Origin: Myxococcus stipitatus
Lineage (GTDB): Bacteria > Myxococcota > Myxococcia > Myxococcales > Myxococcaceae
DNA length: 64,000 bases
Reading direction: 5' to 3'
Assembly: GCF_038561935.1 (NCBI RefSeq)
Contig: NZ_CP102770.1
Span: forward strand, 2,294,001 to 2,358,000
In this document: positions 26,831 through 35,628 of the stretch, one piece after another
Layout: the number at the start of each line of letters is the position of its first letter
How positions within the stretch are numbered: the first letter of the stretch is position 1
The notes under the pieces: generated by a model
What the model saw: only the letters and a program-made list of their open reading frames with translations
Told to the model about the DNA's origin: nothing
The model's database searches: none
Program-made: the position numbers and the translations under genes

Positions 26831-27733
26831 ATGCGTCGCATTCCACCGCTGGGCGCTCTGCGTGCGTTCGAGGCGGGAGCGAGACACCTGAGCTTCACGC
26901 GCGCCGCCACCGAGCTGCGTGTCACCCAGGCCGCCATCAGCCACCAGGTCCGCCAGCTCGAGGACTGGCTCGGCGTCTCCCTGTTCGAGCGCCGAGGCCA
27001 CGCCCTGACGCTGACCCGCAAGGGGCAGGAGTACCTGCGCGAGCTCACCCCTGTCTTCGAGCGCCTCTCCGAGGCCACCACCCGCCTCTCCGAAGGCGAG
27101 CAGGGCCCCCTGCGCCTCACCGTGCTGCCATCCTTCGCCTCCTGCTGGCTCCTCCCGCGCCTGGAGCGCTTCCGCGAGCTCCATCCCGACGTGGAGCTCC
27201 ACCTGACCAGCGCGGCCGAGCTGTGGGACTTCCTCGATGACCGCTTCGACATCGGCATCCGCTCGGGGCTGGGCCGGTGGACGGGGCTCAAGGCGGAGCA
27301 GGTCGCCTCGGAGGGACTCAGCCCCGTGTGCAGCCCCGCGCTCGCGAAGAAGCTGCGTGCACCCTCGGACCTGGCGAAGGTCCGGCTCATCCACGACACG
27401 CCGAAGGATGGGTGGCGCCGTTGGCTGGACGCCGCGGGAGTGAAGGGCGTGGATGCCGACAAGGGCCTCGCGTTCAACGACGCGGGGCTCGTGCTCCAGG
27501 CCGCGCGCCAGGGAGATGGCGTTGCCCTGGGGCGGATGCTGCTCGCCGCCGATGACTTGAAGGCCGGGCGCCTGGTCCAGCCCTTCCCGAAGGTGCTCCC
27601 CAACGACTTCGGCTACTGGCTCGTCCACCCTCGGCCGCTGTCGAGCCGCAAGGATGTGGTCCTGTTCAAGGACTGGCTGTTCGCCGAGGCCCAGGCCATG
27701 TCCCGGGGGCTGGGGTTGCCGGCCCGGGAGTAG
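26831..27733 (+). CDS. LysR-family transcriptional regulator (GcvA-like)
   Basis: ATG 26831 gives MRRIPPLGALRAFEAGARHLSF, the usual N-terminus; the longer frame from 26744 runs through the promoter region. Residues 1-65 are the LysR winged helix (FTRAATELRVTQAAISHQVRQLE), and about 90-295 the periplasmic-binding-like effector domain. The overall sequence is closest in style to GcvA. It probably controls the divergent LysE exporter. The downstream 217-base gap separates it from a lower-GC island. Confidence 0.92.
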   Translation: MRRIPPLGALRAFEAGARHLSFTRAATELRVTQAAISHQVRQLEDWLGVSLFERRGHALTLTRKGQEYLRELTPVFERLSEATTRLSEGEQGPLRLTVLPSFASCWLLPRLERFRELHPDVELHLTSAAELWDFLDDRFDIGIRSGLGRWTGLKAEQVASEGLSPVCSPALAKKLRAPSDLAKVRLIHDTPKDGWRRWLDAAGVKGVDADKGLAFNDAGLVLQAARQGDGVALGRMLLAADDLKAGRLVQPFPKVLPNDFGYWLVHPRPLSSRKDVVLFKDWLFAEAQAMSRGLGLPARE

Positions 27734-27950
27734 TGTCCTGAGCTGGGTAGGACCAACCTCTTGTGCGGGAAGGGGCGGGCTCTCCTCGCGGGTGAGAAGT
27801 CCGCGCCGGTACCTTCGCGCGTCGTGGGGGCGGTGGACCGTGAAATTCTTTGCGGCGGAGGTGGGAGGAAGCGGAGTTCACTTGCCGACAGATGGATGTG
27901 ACCCATCTTGGGGGCGTCCACGCACTCCCGACTAGTGTGATGCAACAACG

Positions 27951-28913
27951 ATGTGGTCGATTGATAATCAGACACCTTTTGCCGTGGATCGAACGTGGGT
28001 GCGTGACAAGTCGGGGCGACATCATTGGGTCGTCGCCGTCAAGGGTACCTTTGGTATCGGCGTGAACGGCCAGTTGAGCATCGCGGAAGAGCAGCACGCC
28101 CCTCTTCATGCTCCGGAGTATCGAGGCGCGCCCGGCTCATCGAGCCTTCGATACGAAGCGGATCTCATTCCTAGCAAGCCAACGACGGACATCCTCATCA
28201 ACGAGCATGCCCATGCGCCCAAAGGGCGACCGGCAACCCAGGTCGTGGTGTCTCTGGGGGTTGGTGCACTCAGGAAGACGCTGGTCGTCTATGGGGAGAG
28301 GGGCTACATCGATGGCGTGGTGGGCTCGACGCCTTCCAGTCCTGCTCCCTTTGTTTCAAAGCCAGTCATCTATGAGAACGCATTGGGTGGGATGGACACG
28401 CGGGAGCGAGACTCCCGGAAGCACCGTGTCGATGCTCGCAATCCCATTGGGAGAGGGCTCACTGTAGCGTCATCAAGGAGGCGCATCGGGCGCGTGGCTC
28501 CTTCCGTGGAATATCCGGATGGAGATGAGTCAAAACCCTGGCCGACGGGCTTGGGTGCAATCGCCAGTTATTGGTCTCCACGGCTGAAGTTCGCGGGGAC
28601 CTACGACGAGCGATTCCTTCTCTGCTCCCCTGTCGATCAACGTCCATCCGTACCGATGATGGGCGGTGAAAGAATCGAGCTGACGAACCTGAGTCCAGCG
28701 GGGGGGCTTCGACTCGAGCTGCCGCGCATCACCCTGAGGTTTCGGACCTATTTCGGGCGCAAGGTCCAAGCGCACGGAGGTCAACTGGCGAGCGTCATCA
28801 TCGAGCCCGAAGAATCCCGACTCCTTCTGGTCTGGCATTCAATGCTTGGGGTCGGCGCTCTCGATGCAGAGTATCTCGACCGGACCGTCATCGACGCCCG
28901 AGTATTGGAATGA
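27951..28913 (+). CDS. DUF2169 protein, probable type VI effector adaptor
   Basis: The 320-residue protein begins with NQTPFAVDRTWVRDKSGRHHWVVAVKGTF and contains YEADLIPSKPTTDILINEHA and YENALGGMDTR, features of DUF2169. DUF2169 proteins are encoded next to PAAR/DUF4150 effectors; in Agrobacterium one is required for loading a DNase effector on the type VI spike. Here the DUF4150 effector is two genes downstream. The next frame overlaps by four bases (ATGA). Base composition changes here: this gene and the next three use far more A/T-ending codons than their neighbours, suggesting transfer as a cassette. Confidence 0.85.
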   Translation: MWSIDNQTPFAVDRTWVRDKSGRHHWVVAVKGTFGIGVNGQLSIAEEQHAPLHAPEYRGAPGSSSLRYEADLIPSKPTTDILINEHAHAPKGRPATQVVVSLGVGALRKTLVVYGERGYIDGVVGSTPSSPAPFVSKPVIYENALGGMDTRERDSRKHRVDARNPIGRGLTVASSRRRIGRVAPSVEYPDGDESKPWPTGLGAIASYWSPRLKFAGTYDERFLLCSPVDQRPSVPMMGGERIELTNLSPAGGLRLELPRITLRFRTYFGRKVQAHGGQLASVIIEPEESRLLLVWHSMLGVGALDAEYLDRTVIDARVLE

Positions 28914-29962
28914 GTCAGTCCGTCCACATCGTTGCCCTCGGCGCACGTACCGTCATCGGTCTCTCCGCGGAGACGTCTGCTGCTGCTGCACGTGCCCAGA
29001 TATCTCGGATTCGAGAGCACCCCTATCTCGTGGACCGTCGTGGAGAGCCCATTCGCGTCTGCCTGGACGCGGAACTGGACCCCGGACTCATGGGCTGGCA
29101 GCGGCTCCGAAAGCTTGCGGTCCAGCCACTGTGTGCCTTGTTCGCCAAGCTCTCTTCCAGAAACGACTGGCCAGCGCCGCTTCCGTTGCTGCTTGCATTG
29201 CCGGAACCCAGACCCGGTTGGTCCGACGCGGATTCTCAAAGCTTGGCAGAAGCGTTGGCTCGAACCGCGCTCCTGACCGGAGGTCAACTCCAGGTCTTCG
29301 TCTCCGAAGGCGGCCATGCAGGGGGGCTTCATGCACTTGCCCAGGGGGCGTAGAAGATTGCTTGTGGCGCGATAGACCTTTGCATCATCGGAGGCGTCGA
29401 CAGCTATCTTGAGCCACGTACCTTGGATTGGCTCGATGCGAACCGCCAACTGGTTGGACAAGGTGCCCGCTCGGGATTCTTCCCCGGCGAGGGGGCTGGA
29501 TTCATTGCCCTGGCAAGCCCCCATGGCCTCCGTACGCTACGAATGCCATCCCTGGCAACGGTCCGCGGCTTTCACAGTGGACAGGAGACGAGACTCATCA
29601 AGACGGATACAGAATGTCTCGGTGAAGGACTCGCCGCAGCGATCTCGGGTACGGTTTCTTGCCTCCATCCCAAGGAAGGTGTCGACACCATCTATTGCGA
29701 CATCAATGGAGAGCGCTATCGAAGTGAAGAGTGGGGGTTCGCGCTGCTGCGGACCCAGCGTGCATTCAAGGATGCCACGGCCTACGTCGCACCCGCGAAC
29801 TGCTGGGGAGATGTGGGCGCCGCCTCCGGCGCATTGTTGTCGGTTCTCGCCGTTCGCGCCTGGGAACGGCGTTATGCTCGAGGGCCGCTGGCGCTCCTGT
29901 GGAGCAGCTCCGAAAGCGGTCTGCGCAGTTCGGTCTTGTTGGAGCAGGCGCGGACGGAATGA
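28910..29962 (+). pseudogene. Thiolase/ketosynthase-fold protein of the type VI cassette, interrupted by an amber codon
   Basis: ATG 28910 opens a frame that stops at TAG 29351-29353, yet the same frame continues without shift to TGA 29960-29962. Reading TAG as a residue gives a continuous 350-residue protein whose middle (IACGAIDLCIIGGVDSYLEP) and later FFPGEGAGFIALA resemble the thiolase/beta-ketoacyl-synthase fold. Such thiolase-like proteins of unknown role accompany DUF2169 and DUF4150 genes in type VI cassettes. A CAG to TAG change would explain the break. Two fragments (147 and about 180 residues) could be made if translation restarts. The end overlaps an ATG at 29959. Confidence 0.8.
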
Positions 29963-29970
29963 GGGGAAAT

Positions 29971-30918
29971 ATGCCAACTGTCGCAGTCAACAGCCCCAAG
30001 ACCCCAGTACACAAAGGTAGCAACGGAGTCGCGGCCGCGACGGTGCCTAACGTCTGCAAGATGCCGGGGCCTCCCGCCCCATTTGTTCCGACCCCTTTGC
30101 CAAACATTGGCAAGAGCGGTGAAGACCCCAAAGGGTATACGACCCGTGTCACTATCGAGGGGCACCCGGTCGCGATTTCAGGGGCGAGCTTTGGCTCTCA
30201 GGGAGATGTTGCTTCGAAAGGGACCGGAGGTGGCCTCATATCGGCCAACACGCATGGGCCGACGAAGTTCGTGGGTCCCGGTTCGATGGACGTGAAGTTC
30301 GAGGGGAAGAACGTCCACCTCCTGGGTGACCCGATGCTCAACAACTGTGGGCCGAGCGGCAGTCCCGCAAATGCGGCGACGATGATGGGCCTGGTCCAGG
30401 GGGTTTTGGTCGTACCCAAGCAGGGAGACGGTGACCCCAACTGCCCGCATCCCAATATTCAGTATGATGACGCAGCAACAGATGCTACGAGACGCCAGGA
30501 ACTGGATCACAAAATCCAGAGCAAGGCAGCCTCGTCTGAACGTCACTTCGCTGATGCCATTGTCGCGGAGGGGGCTGGAAATATGGCCTTGGCTGACAAA
30601 CTGATGGATGTGGCGCTGGAGCATGAGCGTCAGTCCAAGGCGGATGCATTTGAGAAGTTCGTAGGCAATGATACCCACGCGAAAGAGGTCTCCAAGAAGT
30701 TCCACTGCCCTGACTGCTTGATGGATGGTGAAATCGACGTGGTAACAGGGACCGGCGTTGTCAAGGAGTGTAAGACGGGGAGACCCAAGCTGAAGCAGCT
30801 CGAAAAGATTGTGTCCGCGTCCGCTGTGATTTTCCCGGGAGCCCCCGTTCATCTCGCGATTCCCAAAGGGATGAAGATCGGGACTCCATGGCCACAGTCA
30901 CAGATTCAGGAGCACTGA
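29971..30918 (+). CDS. DUF4150 (PAAR-like) type VI effector with a PD-(D/E)XK-like nuclease tail
   Basis: ATG 29971 has AGGGGA at good spacing; ATG 29959, overlapping the previous stop, is an alternative. Residues 1-130 are the DUF4150 PAAR-like domain (MPTVAVNSPKTPVHKG, VTIEGHPVAISGASFGSQGD, VKFEGKNVHLLGDPM), expected to cap the VgrG spike. A charged helical linker (about 150-225) leads to a C-terminal module with CPDC, then EIDVV (D256) and KECK (E266, K268): the D...ExK arrangement of PD-(D/E)XK nucleases. It should act on nucleic acid in a competitor cell; the activity is inferred from the motif. A likely immunity gene follows after three bases. Confidence 0.82.
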   Translation: MPTVAVNSPKTPVHKGSNGVAAATVPNVCKMPGPPAPFVPTPLPNIGKSGEDPKGYTTRVTIEGHPVAISGASFGSQGDVASKGTGGGLISANTHGPTKFVGPGSMDVKFEGKNVHLLGDPMLNNCGPSGSPANAATMMGLVQGVLVVPKQGDGDPNCPHPNIQYDDAATDATRRQELDHKIQSKAASSERHFADAIVAEGAGNMALADKLMDVALEHERQSKADAFEKFVGNDTHAKEVSKKFHCPDCLMDGEIDVVTGTGVVKECKTGRPKLKQLEKIVSASAVIFPGAPVHLAIPKGMKIGTPWPQSQIQEH

Positions 30919-30921
30919 CCC

Positions 30922-31677
30922 ATGGCATCCGCATCCGACGTTTTTGTCGTGCTCGCGAAAGTGGGTGGAGACGCGGCCCTCCGGATTGTTGAACACGCAC
31001 TGGGCATGGTCATTGAGCGCTACGACTTCGGGTTCCGAGGATATGGCGGAGTCGTAGCCCTGGTTTTCGAGGGAGAGGAGTTCATTCAAGAGCGCAAGCT
31101 GGCGGAGGATATTACCTCGGCACAGTCACTTGACCGTGAAGAGCTCGAGCAACTTGCTCACCGTGAGCATTGGTTCAGCATTGGGGGGAGCCTCCGCTTC
31201 CCGAATGAGCAGCGTCAGTATGACTTCGACATCATCATGTACCCGACGTTTGACCCTGAGCGCCCAGCGTGCGTCGTCTTTCGCATGGACCCCTCGCTCT
31301 ACGCGGAGATCGATGGCAGTGACGGAAATGGCTTCGATGAAGGCACCGCAGAGCGCCTGCTGAAGCTGTGTATCAGCCTTGGGGCGGTCGATGGGGTTGA
31401 TGGATTTCAGGCGTTGCTCCTCGGGGAATTGGAGGAGGTTCATCCGTTCGATGGCGCCGAGTTGCGTGCATCTCTCGTGAGTCCCCGCTCCATTTGGGAG
31501 CGACTGTCGGGCAAGAAGGTTCTGCAGCACGGATTCGTGACCGGCATCCGGAAAACCATCCTGGGTGAGGTTGACCTGACTCAGTCGTGGAACGGCTATC
31601 GATTTCTCGAGACGACTCATGGTTTCGTCGTTTTGAGCCGTTTGGTCGATCTTCGGAGTCGTCCCGAGAAGCAGTGA
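30922..31677 (+). CDS. Probable immunity protein for the DUF4150 nuclease effector
   Basis: The 251-residue soluble protein has no signal peptide or membrane helix, as expected for cytoplasmic protection against a nuclease. It is acidic overall, with many Asp/Glu residues in its first two thirds. I do not recognise a domain; the immunity role rests on position (three bases after the toxin stop, same direction) and on the shared lower GC. The cassette ends with this gene: the following cupin gene returns to high GC. Confidence 0.6.
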   Translation: MASASDVFVVLAKVGGDAALRIVEHALGMVIERYDFGFRGYGGVVALVFEGEEFIQERKLAEDITSAQSLDREELEQLAHREHWFSIGGSLRFPNEQRQYDFDIIMYPTFDPERPACVVFRMDPSLYAEIDGSDGNGFDEGTAERLLKLCISLGAVDGVDGFQALLLGELEEVHPFDGAELRASLVSPRSIWERLSGKKVLQHGFVTGIRKTILGEVDLTQSWNGYRFLETTHGFVVLSRLVDLRSRPEKQ

Positions 31678-31711
31678 GATACCTCCGCATGCTTTTTGAG
31701 AGGAGCCACGC

Positions 31712-32041
31712 CTGAAGCTCTCGAACATTCCCTTCTGCACCACGGACTGGAGCGCCCTCCAGCCCACCGAGCACCTGGGAGACACCGGCAAGGCGTTCTG
31801 GAGGACGCTCCAACTGGGAGACGTCCGGGTCCGGCTCGTCGAGTACACCCCGGGCTACGTGGCGAACCACTGGTGCGCCCGAGGCCACATCCTGCTCGTG
31901 CTGGAGGGGATGCTGCACACCGAGCTGAAGGACGGCCGCCGCTTCGAGCTGGGGCCGATGATGAGCTATCAGGTCTCGGATGACGACGGAGAGCACCGCT
32001 CGTCGACCCAGACGGGCGCGAAGCTCTTCATCGTGGACTGA
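31712..32041 (+). CDS. DHCW-motif cupin-fold protein, apparently starting with CTG
   Basis: Homology-like sequence extends from KLSNIPFCTTDWSALQPTEH through VRLVEYTPGYVANHWCARGH to the end GAKLFIVD, matching the small DHCW-motif cupin family over its whole length of about 109 residues. An in-frame stop at 31697-31699 limits the start, and the only codon that fits is CTG 31712, six bases after a perfect AGGAG (31701-31705). The first ATG/GTG in frame (GTG 31859) would remove half of the cupin barrel. The metal-binding region reads NHWCARGH, with Asn in place of the usual Asp. Function of the family is unknown. Confidence 0.78.
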   Translation: MKLSNIPFCTTDWSALQPTEHLGDTGKAFWRTLQLGDVRVRLVEYTPGYVANHWCARGHILLVLEGMLHTELKDGRRFELGPMMSYQVSDDDGEHRSSTQTGAKLFIVD

Positions 32042-32052
32042 CACCCCTCCCG

Positions 32053-32547
32053 TCAGTCGTTGTTGGAATAGACGACCGAGGCAATCTTCCAGCCGGTGTC
32101 CGACTTCACCAGGAGCCAGTGCTCCTGCCCCCGGTTGATGACGCGCTCCCCGAGCTGGAAGGTGAAGTCGAACGAGACGGCGGCGACGTCCCCATCCGTC
32201 TCGATGCGGATGTTGCTGAACTTCTCCTCGCTGGGCTCCTTGTCGGCGGCGACATCCGCGATGAAGGACGACGGGGTGATTTTCTGCTGGGTCGGTGCCT
32301 TGCTCGCCTGGGGGTTCTTCGCGCGGAGCTGCTTGAGGAGCGCCTCCCCCTGCACGGGCTGGAAGATGACGTTGTCGTGCAGGAACAGGCCGAGGAACTT
32401 CTTCTTGTCCCGCTGGATGATGGACTGACGGAAGTCCTCGATGACGCCTTGGATCTGCTGCCGGGCGGCGGTGGTGTTCTTGGCGGGACCTTGCGCGAAG
32501 GAGGGCAGCGAGACGAGCGCGACGAGCAGCGGAAGGGTCAGTTTCAT
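32053..32547 (-). CDS. Exported NTF2-like (SnoaL-fold) protein
   Basis: ATG 32547 begins a signal peptide (LTLPLLVALVSLPSFAQ, cleavage after FAQ). The mature 145 residues read as a cone-shaped NTF2-like fold: a first helix pair IQGVIEDFRQSIIQRDKKKFLGLF and the final strands EHWLLVKSDTGWKIASVVYS. Proteins of this type are often small periplasmic binding or lyase proteins, and no catalytic residue can be assigned. It is convergent with the cupin gene, with 11 bases between stops. The open frame further upstream overlaps the next gene and is not coding. Confidence 0.82.
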   Translation of the reverse strand: MKLTLPLLVALVSLPSFAQGPAKNTTAARQQIQGVIEDFRQSIIQRDKKKFLGLFLHDNVIFQPVQGEALLKQLRAKNPQASKAPTQQKITPSSFIADVAADKEPSEEKFSNIRIETDGDVAAVSFDFTFQLGERVINRGQEHWLLVKSDTGWKIASVVYSNND

Positions 32548-32599
32548 GGATGGCTCCGCAACTCGAAGCGCCTCCGGAAATTCCCCATCGAGCGTGGAG

Positions 32600-34090
32600 T
32601 CACTGCGCGGCTTCGGCGGGCCCCGGGGGACAGAAGAGCTGGATGGGGGCGCTCCAGAGCTGCGTCTCCCCGGTGTCGTCGTGGGCGAAGAAGAAGACGT
32701 GGTCGCCGCGCTGCGCGAAGCCATCCGGCGCCGAGCCGTAGGTACCGGGGCTGATGTCCGCGAGCTGGCCCGTGGTGGAGCGTGTGCCTCGGGTGAACCA
32801 GGGCTCGGGATACAGGCCATCCGTGGACGCGGTGAAGAACACGGTGCCGTTCGTCGCGGCGAACAGCGGTGAGAAGTACTCATCCCCCAGCGACAAGGGC
32901 TGATGCAGCTGCTTCGTCCCGTCGGCGGTTCCGTCCGTGACCCAGAGCGACACCTCGCGCGGCGCGGGGCCGGTGCCGCTGATGGCCATGGAGAAGTAGA
33001 GCCTTCCTCCGGCGCGAGTCGTCCGCTGGATGTAGGGCGTTGCCTCCGGCTCGCCCGCGTAGGGATTGGGGAGCGTGGTGATGCGCGTCTTCGCGCCGCC
33101 GCTCAGCGAGACGCGGTGGATGTGGAGGTAGCGGGAGTCCGAGGACACGGTGGCCAGATAGACCTGGGCCCCCAGGGTCCCCAGCAGCCGGGTGGGGCCG
33201 CCGAAGGCCTCCAGGCGGAGCGTGCCCTCCTGGGTTCCATCCGTCTTCCACACCTCGGCGTTGGGGCTGTCATCCAGCACGAAGAGGCCCAGGTCGCCCG
33301 CGTGGCTCACGTCGTTGACGTACGTGTTCGAGGCGTCCAGCCTCTTCACGGCGAAGGTGCCGGAGGCAGTGCCATCCGTGCGCCACAGCACCGTGCCCTG
33401 GCTGCCCGAGGACAGGAACAAGTGGAGGGCATGGTCCACGGTCAGCGAGACGTAGCGGACCTGGAAACCCGAGGGCAGGACGGCCACCCGGAAGGTTCCG
33501 GCGGGCGTGCCGTCCGAGCGCCAGACTTCATACAGGGGGAAGTGCGGCGCCGCGCCGGACACGGTGCGCACGAAGACGAGCAGCCCGTCGAGCGAGGTGA
33601 GGTGGTGGAACCACGTGCTCTCGGGTCCAGGAGACAGGTCCTTGACGAGCCGCGTCCCCGCTTCGGTGCCGTTGCTGACCCACAGCTCGTTGCCGGTGGC
33701 GGGGTCCTGGAACTCGAAGAAGACTCGGGGGCCCGCGGCCACGAGTCCGCCCATGCGCGGAGGGCCGATGGGAGCGGGCGCGAACACCTTCACCTCCGAG
33801 GTGCCTTGCGGCGTCCCGTCCGTGCTCCAGAGCACGGAGCCGCCGTCGAGGAAGTTGGTCCCGAAGAAGAGCCGGCCCTGGGCGCTGACGAGCTGGTCGG
33901 TGCCCAGGAGCCTTCCACTGATGATGACGGGGCCACGCCCGGGAGGCGTGACGACCCGGACGCGCGAGGCCTCGCCGGGAGGACAGGCCCGCGCCGAGGC
34001 TTCGGCGACGTCGGCGTCCGTACGCGCGAGGGCTCCATCACACGCCATGAGTCCCATTCCCAACAAGGCACAGCCGAGTGTTCCCCGCAT
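32600..34090 (-). CDS. ELWxxDGT-repeat lipoprotein
   Basis: A lipoprotein signal with lipobox LMAC (Cys 17) leads a propeller-like protein built from repeats of the ELWxxDGT type: VLWSTDGTPQGT, ELWVSNGTEAGT, EVWRSDGTPAGT, VLWRTDGTASGT, EVWKTDGTQEGT, SLWVTDGTADGT and PWFTRGT. This makes about seven blades over 450 residues. The repeat family is common in myxobacterial surface proteins; its ligand is unknown. It should sit on the outer-membrane or periplasmic face as a lipid-anchored beta-propeller. It is transcribed alone, divergent from another small lipoprotein. Confidence 0.88.
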   Translation of the reverse strand: MRGTLGCALLGMGLMACDGALARTDADVAEASARACPPGEASRVRVVTPPGRGPVIISGRLLGTDQLVSAQGRLFFGTNFLDGGSVLWSTDGTPQGTSEVKVFAPAPIGPPRMGGLVAAGPRVFFEFQDPATGNELWVSNGTEAGTRLVKDLSPGPESTWFHHLTSLDGLLVFVRTVSGAAPHFPLYEVWRSDGTPAGTFRVAVLPSGFQVRYVSLTVDHALHLFLSSGSQGTVLWRTDGTASGTFAVKRLDASNTYVNDVSHAGDLGLFVLDDSPNAEVWKTDGTQEGTLRLEAFGGPTRLLGTLGAQVYLATVSSDSRYLHIHRVSLSGGAKTRITTLPNPYAGEPEATPYIQRTTRAGGRLYFSMAISGTGPAPREVSLWVTDGTADGTKQLHQPLSLGDEYFSPLFAATNGTVFFTASTDGLYPEPWFTRGTRSTTGQLADISPGTYGSAPDGFAQRGDHVFFFAHDDTGETQLWSAPIQLFCPPGPAEAAQ

Positions 34091-34235
34091 GTCAGTCCCT
34101 CCGGCGTCATTGAGCGTCGCCGACGGTGGGGAGGATGGGTCCTGTCGCCAATCGGTGCATGGGGGTGGGCGCGCTGTTCAGGAGTGCGCAAGATTCTGAT
34201 AGCGGCTCACCCGTCGCCCTCTTCATCGTGAGGGC

Positions 34236-34772
34236 ATGCGAACCCATCTCGTTGGTCTCCTGCTGCTGCTCGCCGCCGGCTGTACACACGCGCCCCCGCG
34301 TCCCGACGCGGCCCCTTCCTCCGACGCCGTCGCCGCGCGCCCCGAGGACGTCGCCACCATCGACGGTGTGATGCGAGCCTTCTACGAGGTGGTCAACATC
34401 GCGCCGGATGCCCCTCGTCAGTGGGCGCGGGACAGGACGCTCTACAGCCCGTGGATTCACTTCGTGGCCATCGGCAAGACGCGGGAGGTGTACGACCATG
34501 CCCGCTTCGCGGCGTCCACGGAGCCGCTGATTGCGGGTGGCTTCCGGGAGTGGGAGATCCACCGGACGGTGAAGCGCTACGGCAACATCGCGCACGTGAC
34601 GTCCACCTACGAGGCGCGCACGGGCCCGGGGGAGGGAGCGCCGGGCCGGGGCGTGAACTACCTCCAGCTCTACTTCGACGGCACGCGCTGGTGGGTCACC
34701 AGCGTGGTCTGGCAGTCGGAGGACGAGGCGAATCCGATTCCGCCCGAGCTGCTGCCTGCTTCCCATCGCTGA
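34236..34772 (+). CDS. NTF2-like lipoprotein
   Basis: The signal ends in lipobox LAAGC (Cys 16), followed by a Pro/Ala-rich linker and a domain of about 135 residues in NTF2/SnoaL style: VATIDGVMRAFYEVVNIAP, a phenyl-rich core with WEIHRTVKRYGNIAHVTSTYEAR, and the final strand LYFDGTRWWVTSVVWQ. It resembles the exported NTF2-like protein 1.7 kb upstream in fold but not closely in sequence. Function unknown. The AraC-type gene follows after 22 bases and may be cotranscribed. Confidence 0.82.
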   Translation: MRTHLVGLLLLLAAGCTHAPPRPDAAPSSDAVAARPEDVATIDGVMRAFYEVVNIAPDAPRQWARDRTLYSPWIHFVAIGKTREVYDHARFAASTEPLIAGGFREWEIHRTVKRYGNIAHVTSTYEARTGPGEGAPGRGVNYLQLYFDGTRWWVTSVVWQSEDEANPIPPELLPASHR

Positions 34773-34794
34773 GCCCTTCCGCCATCCTCACCGG

Positions 34795-35628
34795 ATGAAC
34801 CAGGACTGGGTGCCACCGTGCACGCTGCGTCTGCTCGTCACGACGCCCGAGCTGCTCGTGGGCGAGTGGACGTGTGACGGCGGGCCGCGCTCACGGTGGC
34901 GCGAGCAGGCCCGCTACCTGGAGCTGGACCTGCTCCAGACGGGCACCCACCAGCGCACGCACGGCAGCCGGCGCAGCGTGGTGGACCCGGCCACGGCCGC
35001 GCTCAACACGCCCGGCAACGAGTACTGGATGGAGACGCCGTCGGAGCGGCCCCAGCGCGGCACCTTGCTGCTGCTCCGAGGCGCCCTGGCGGAGGCGTGG
35101 ACACCCCCTGGAAGCGCCCACACCTGTCAGGTGTCCGCGAGCGCCGCGCGCCTGCACGTCCAGCTGCTTCGGGAGCCGGACCCATTCGCTCGCGAGGAGA
35201 CCGCGCTGGCCCTGGTCCACCAGCTCCACGCGGGGGCTCGTGCTCCCGCGCGGAAGTCGCGAGCCGTCTCTCCCGCCTGGCGTCAGCTCGCCGAGGAGCT
35301 CCAGCACCTCATGGCCACCTCCTTCACGGAGCGGCTGACGGTGGGCGCGTTGGCGGAAGCGGCGAAGACGTCGCCCTTCCACGCCAGCCGCGTCTTCCGC
35401 GCCGTGACGGGAGAGACGCTGCACACGCACCTCACCCGACTGAGACTCCGCGCCGCCCTCTTCGAGCTGGAGCACGCTGCGGGCCGCATCACCGACGTCG
35501 CGCTCGCGATGGGCTTCTCCTCGCACAGCCACTTCACCCACGCCTTCCGGCGCGAGTTCGGCTGTCCACCGTCGGTGCTGGCTACCAACGGGCGTGAGGG
35601 TTGGCGATCTGCTGGGTCGCCGCGTTGA
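34795..35628 (+). CDS. AraC-family transcriptional regulator
   Basis: The N-terminal half (about 1-150) looks like a cupin-type ligand domain; the C-terminal half (about 165-270) holds the two AraC helix-turn-helix units: LTVGALAEAAKTSPFHASRVFRAVTG and ITDVALAMGFSSHSHFTHAFRREFG. The second ends with the conserved F-x-x-x-F-G-x-x-P pattern (CPPS). Its 3' end overlaps the convergent carboxymuconolactone-decarboxylase gene by 47 bases, so transcripts of the two genes are antisense there. Confidence 0.92.
   Translation: MNQDWVPPCTLRLLVTTPELLVGEWTCDGGPRSRWREQARYLELDLLQTGTHQRTHGSRRSVVDPATAALNTPGNEYWMETPSERPQRGTLLLLRGALAEAWTPPGSAHTCQVSASAARLHVQLLREPDPFAREETALALVHQLHAGARAPARKSRAVSPAWRQLAEELQHLMATSFTERLTVGALAEAAKTSPFHASRVFRAVTGETLHTHLTRLRLRAALFELEHAAGRITDVALAMGFSSHSHFTHAFRREFGCPPSVLATNGREGWRSAGSPR

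Noticed and set aside
27840..27950. Possible sigma54 (-24/-12) promoter before the type VI cassette
   Set aside because: The nearest GG...GC pair (around GGAGTTCACTTGC) has the wrong spacing, so it was not called.
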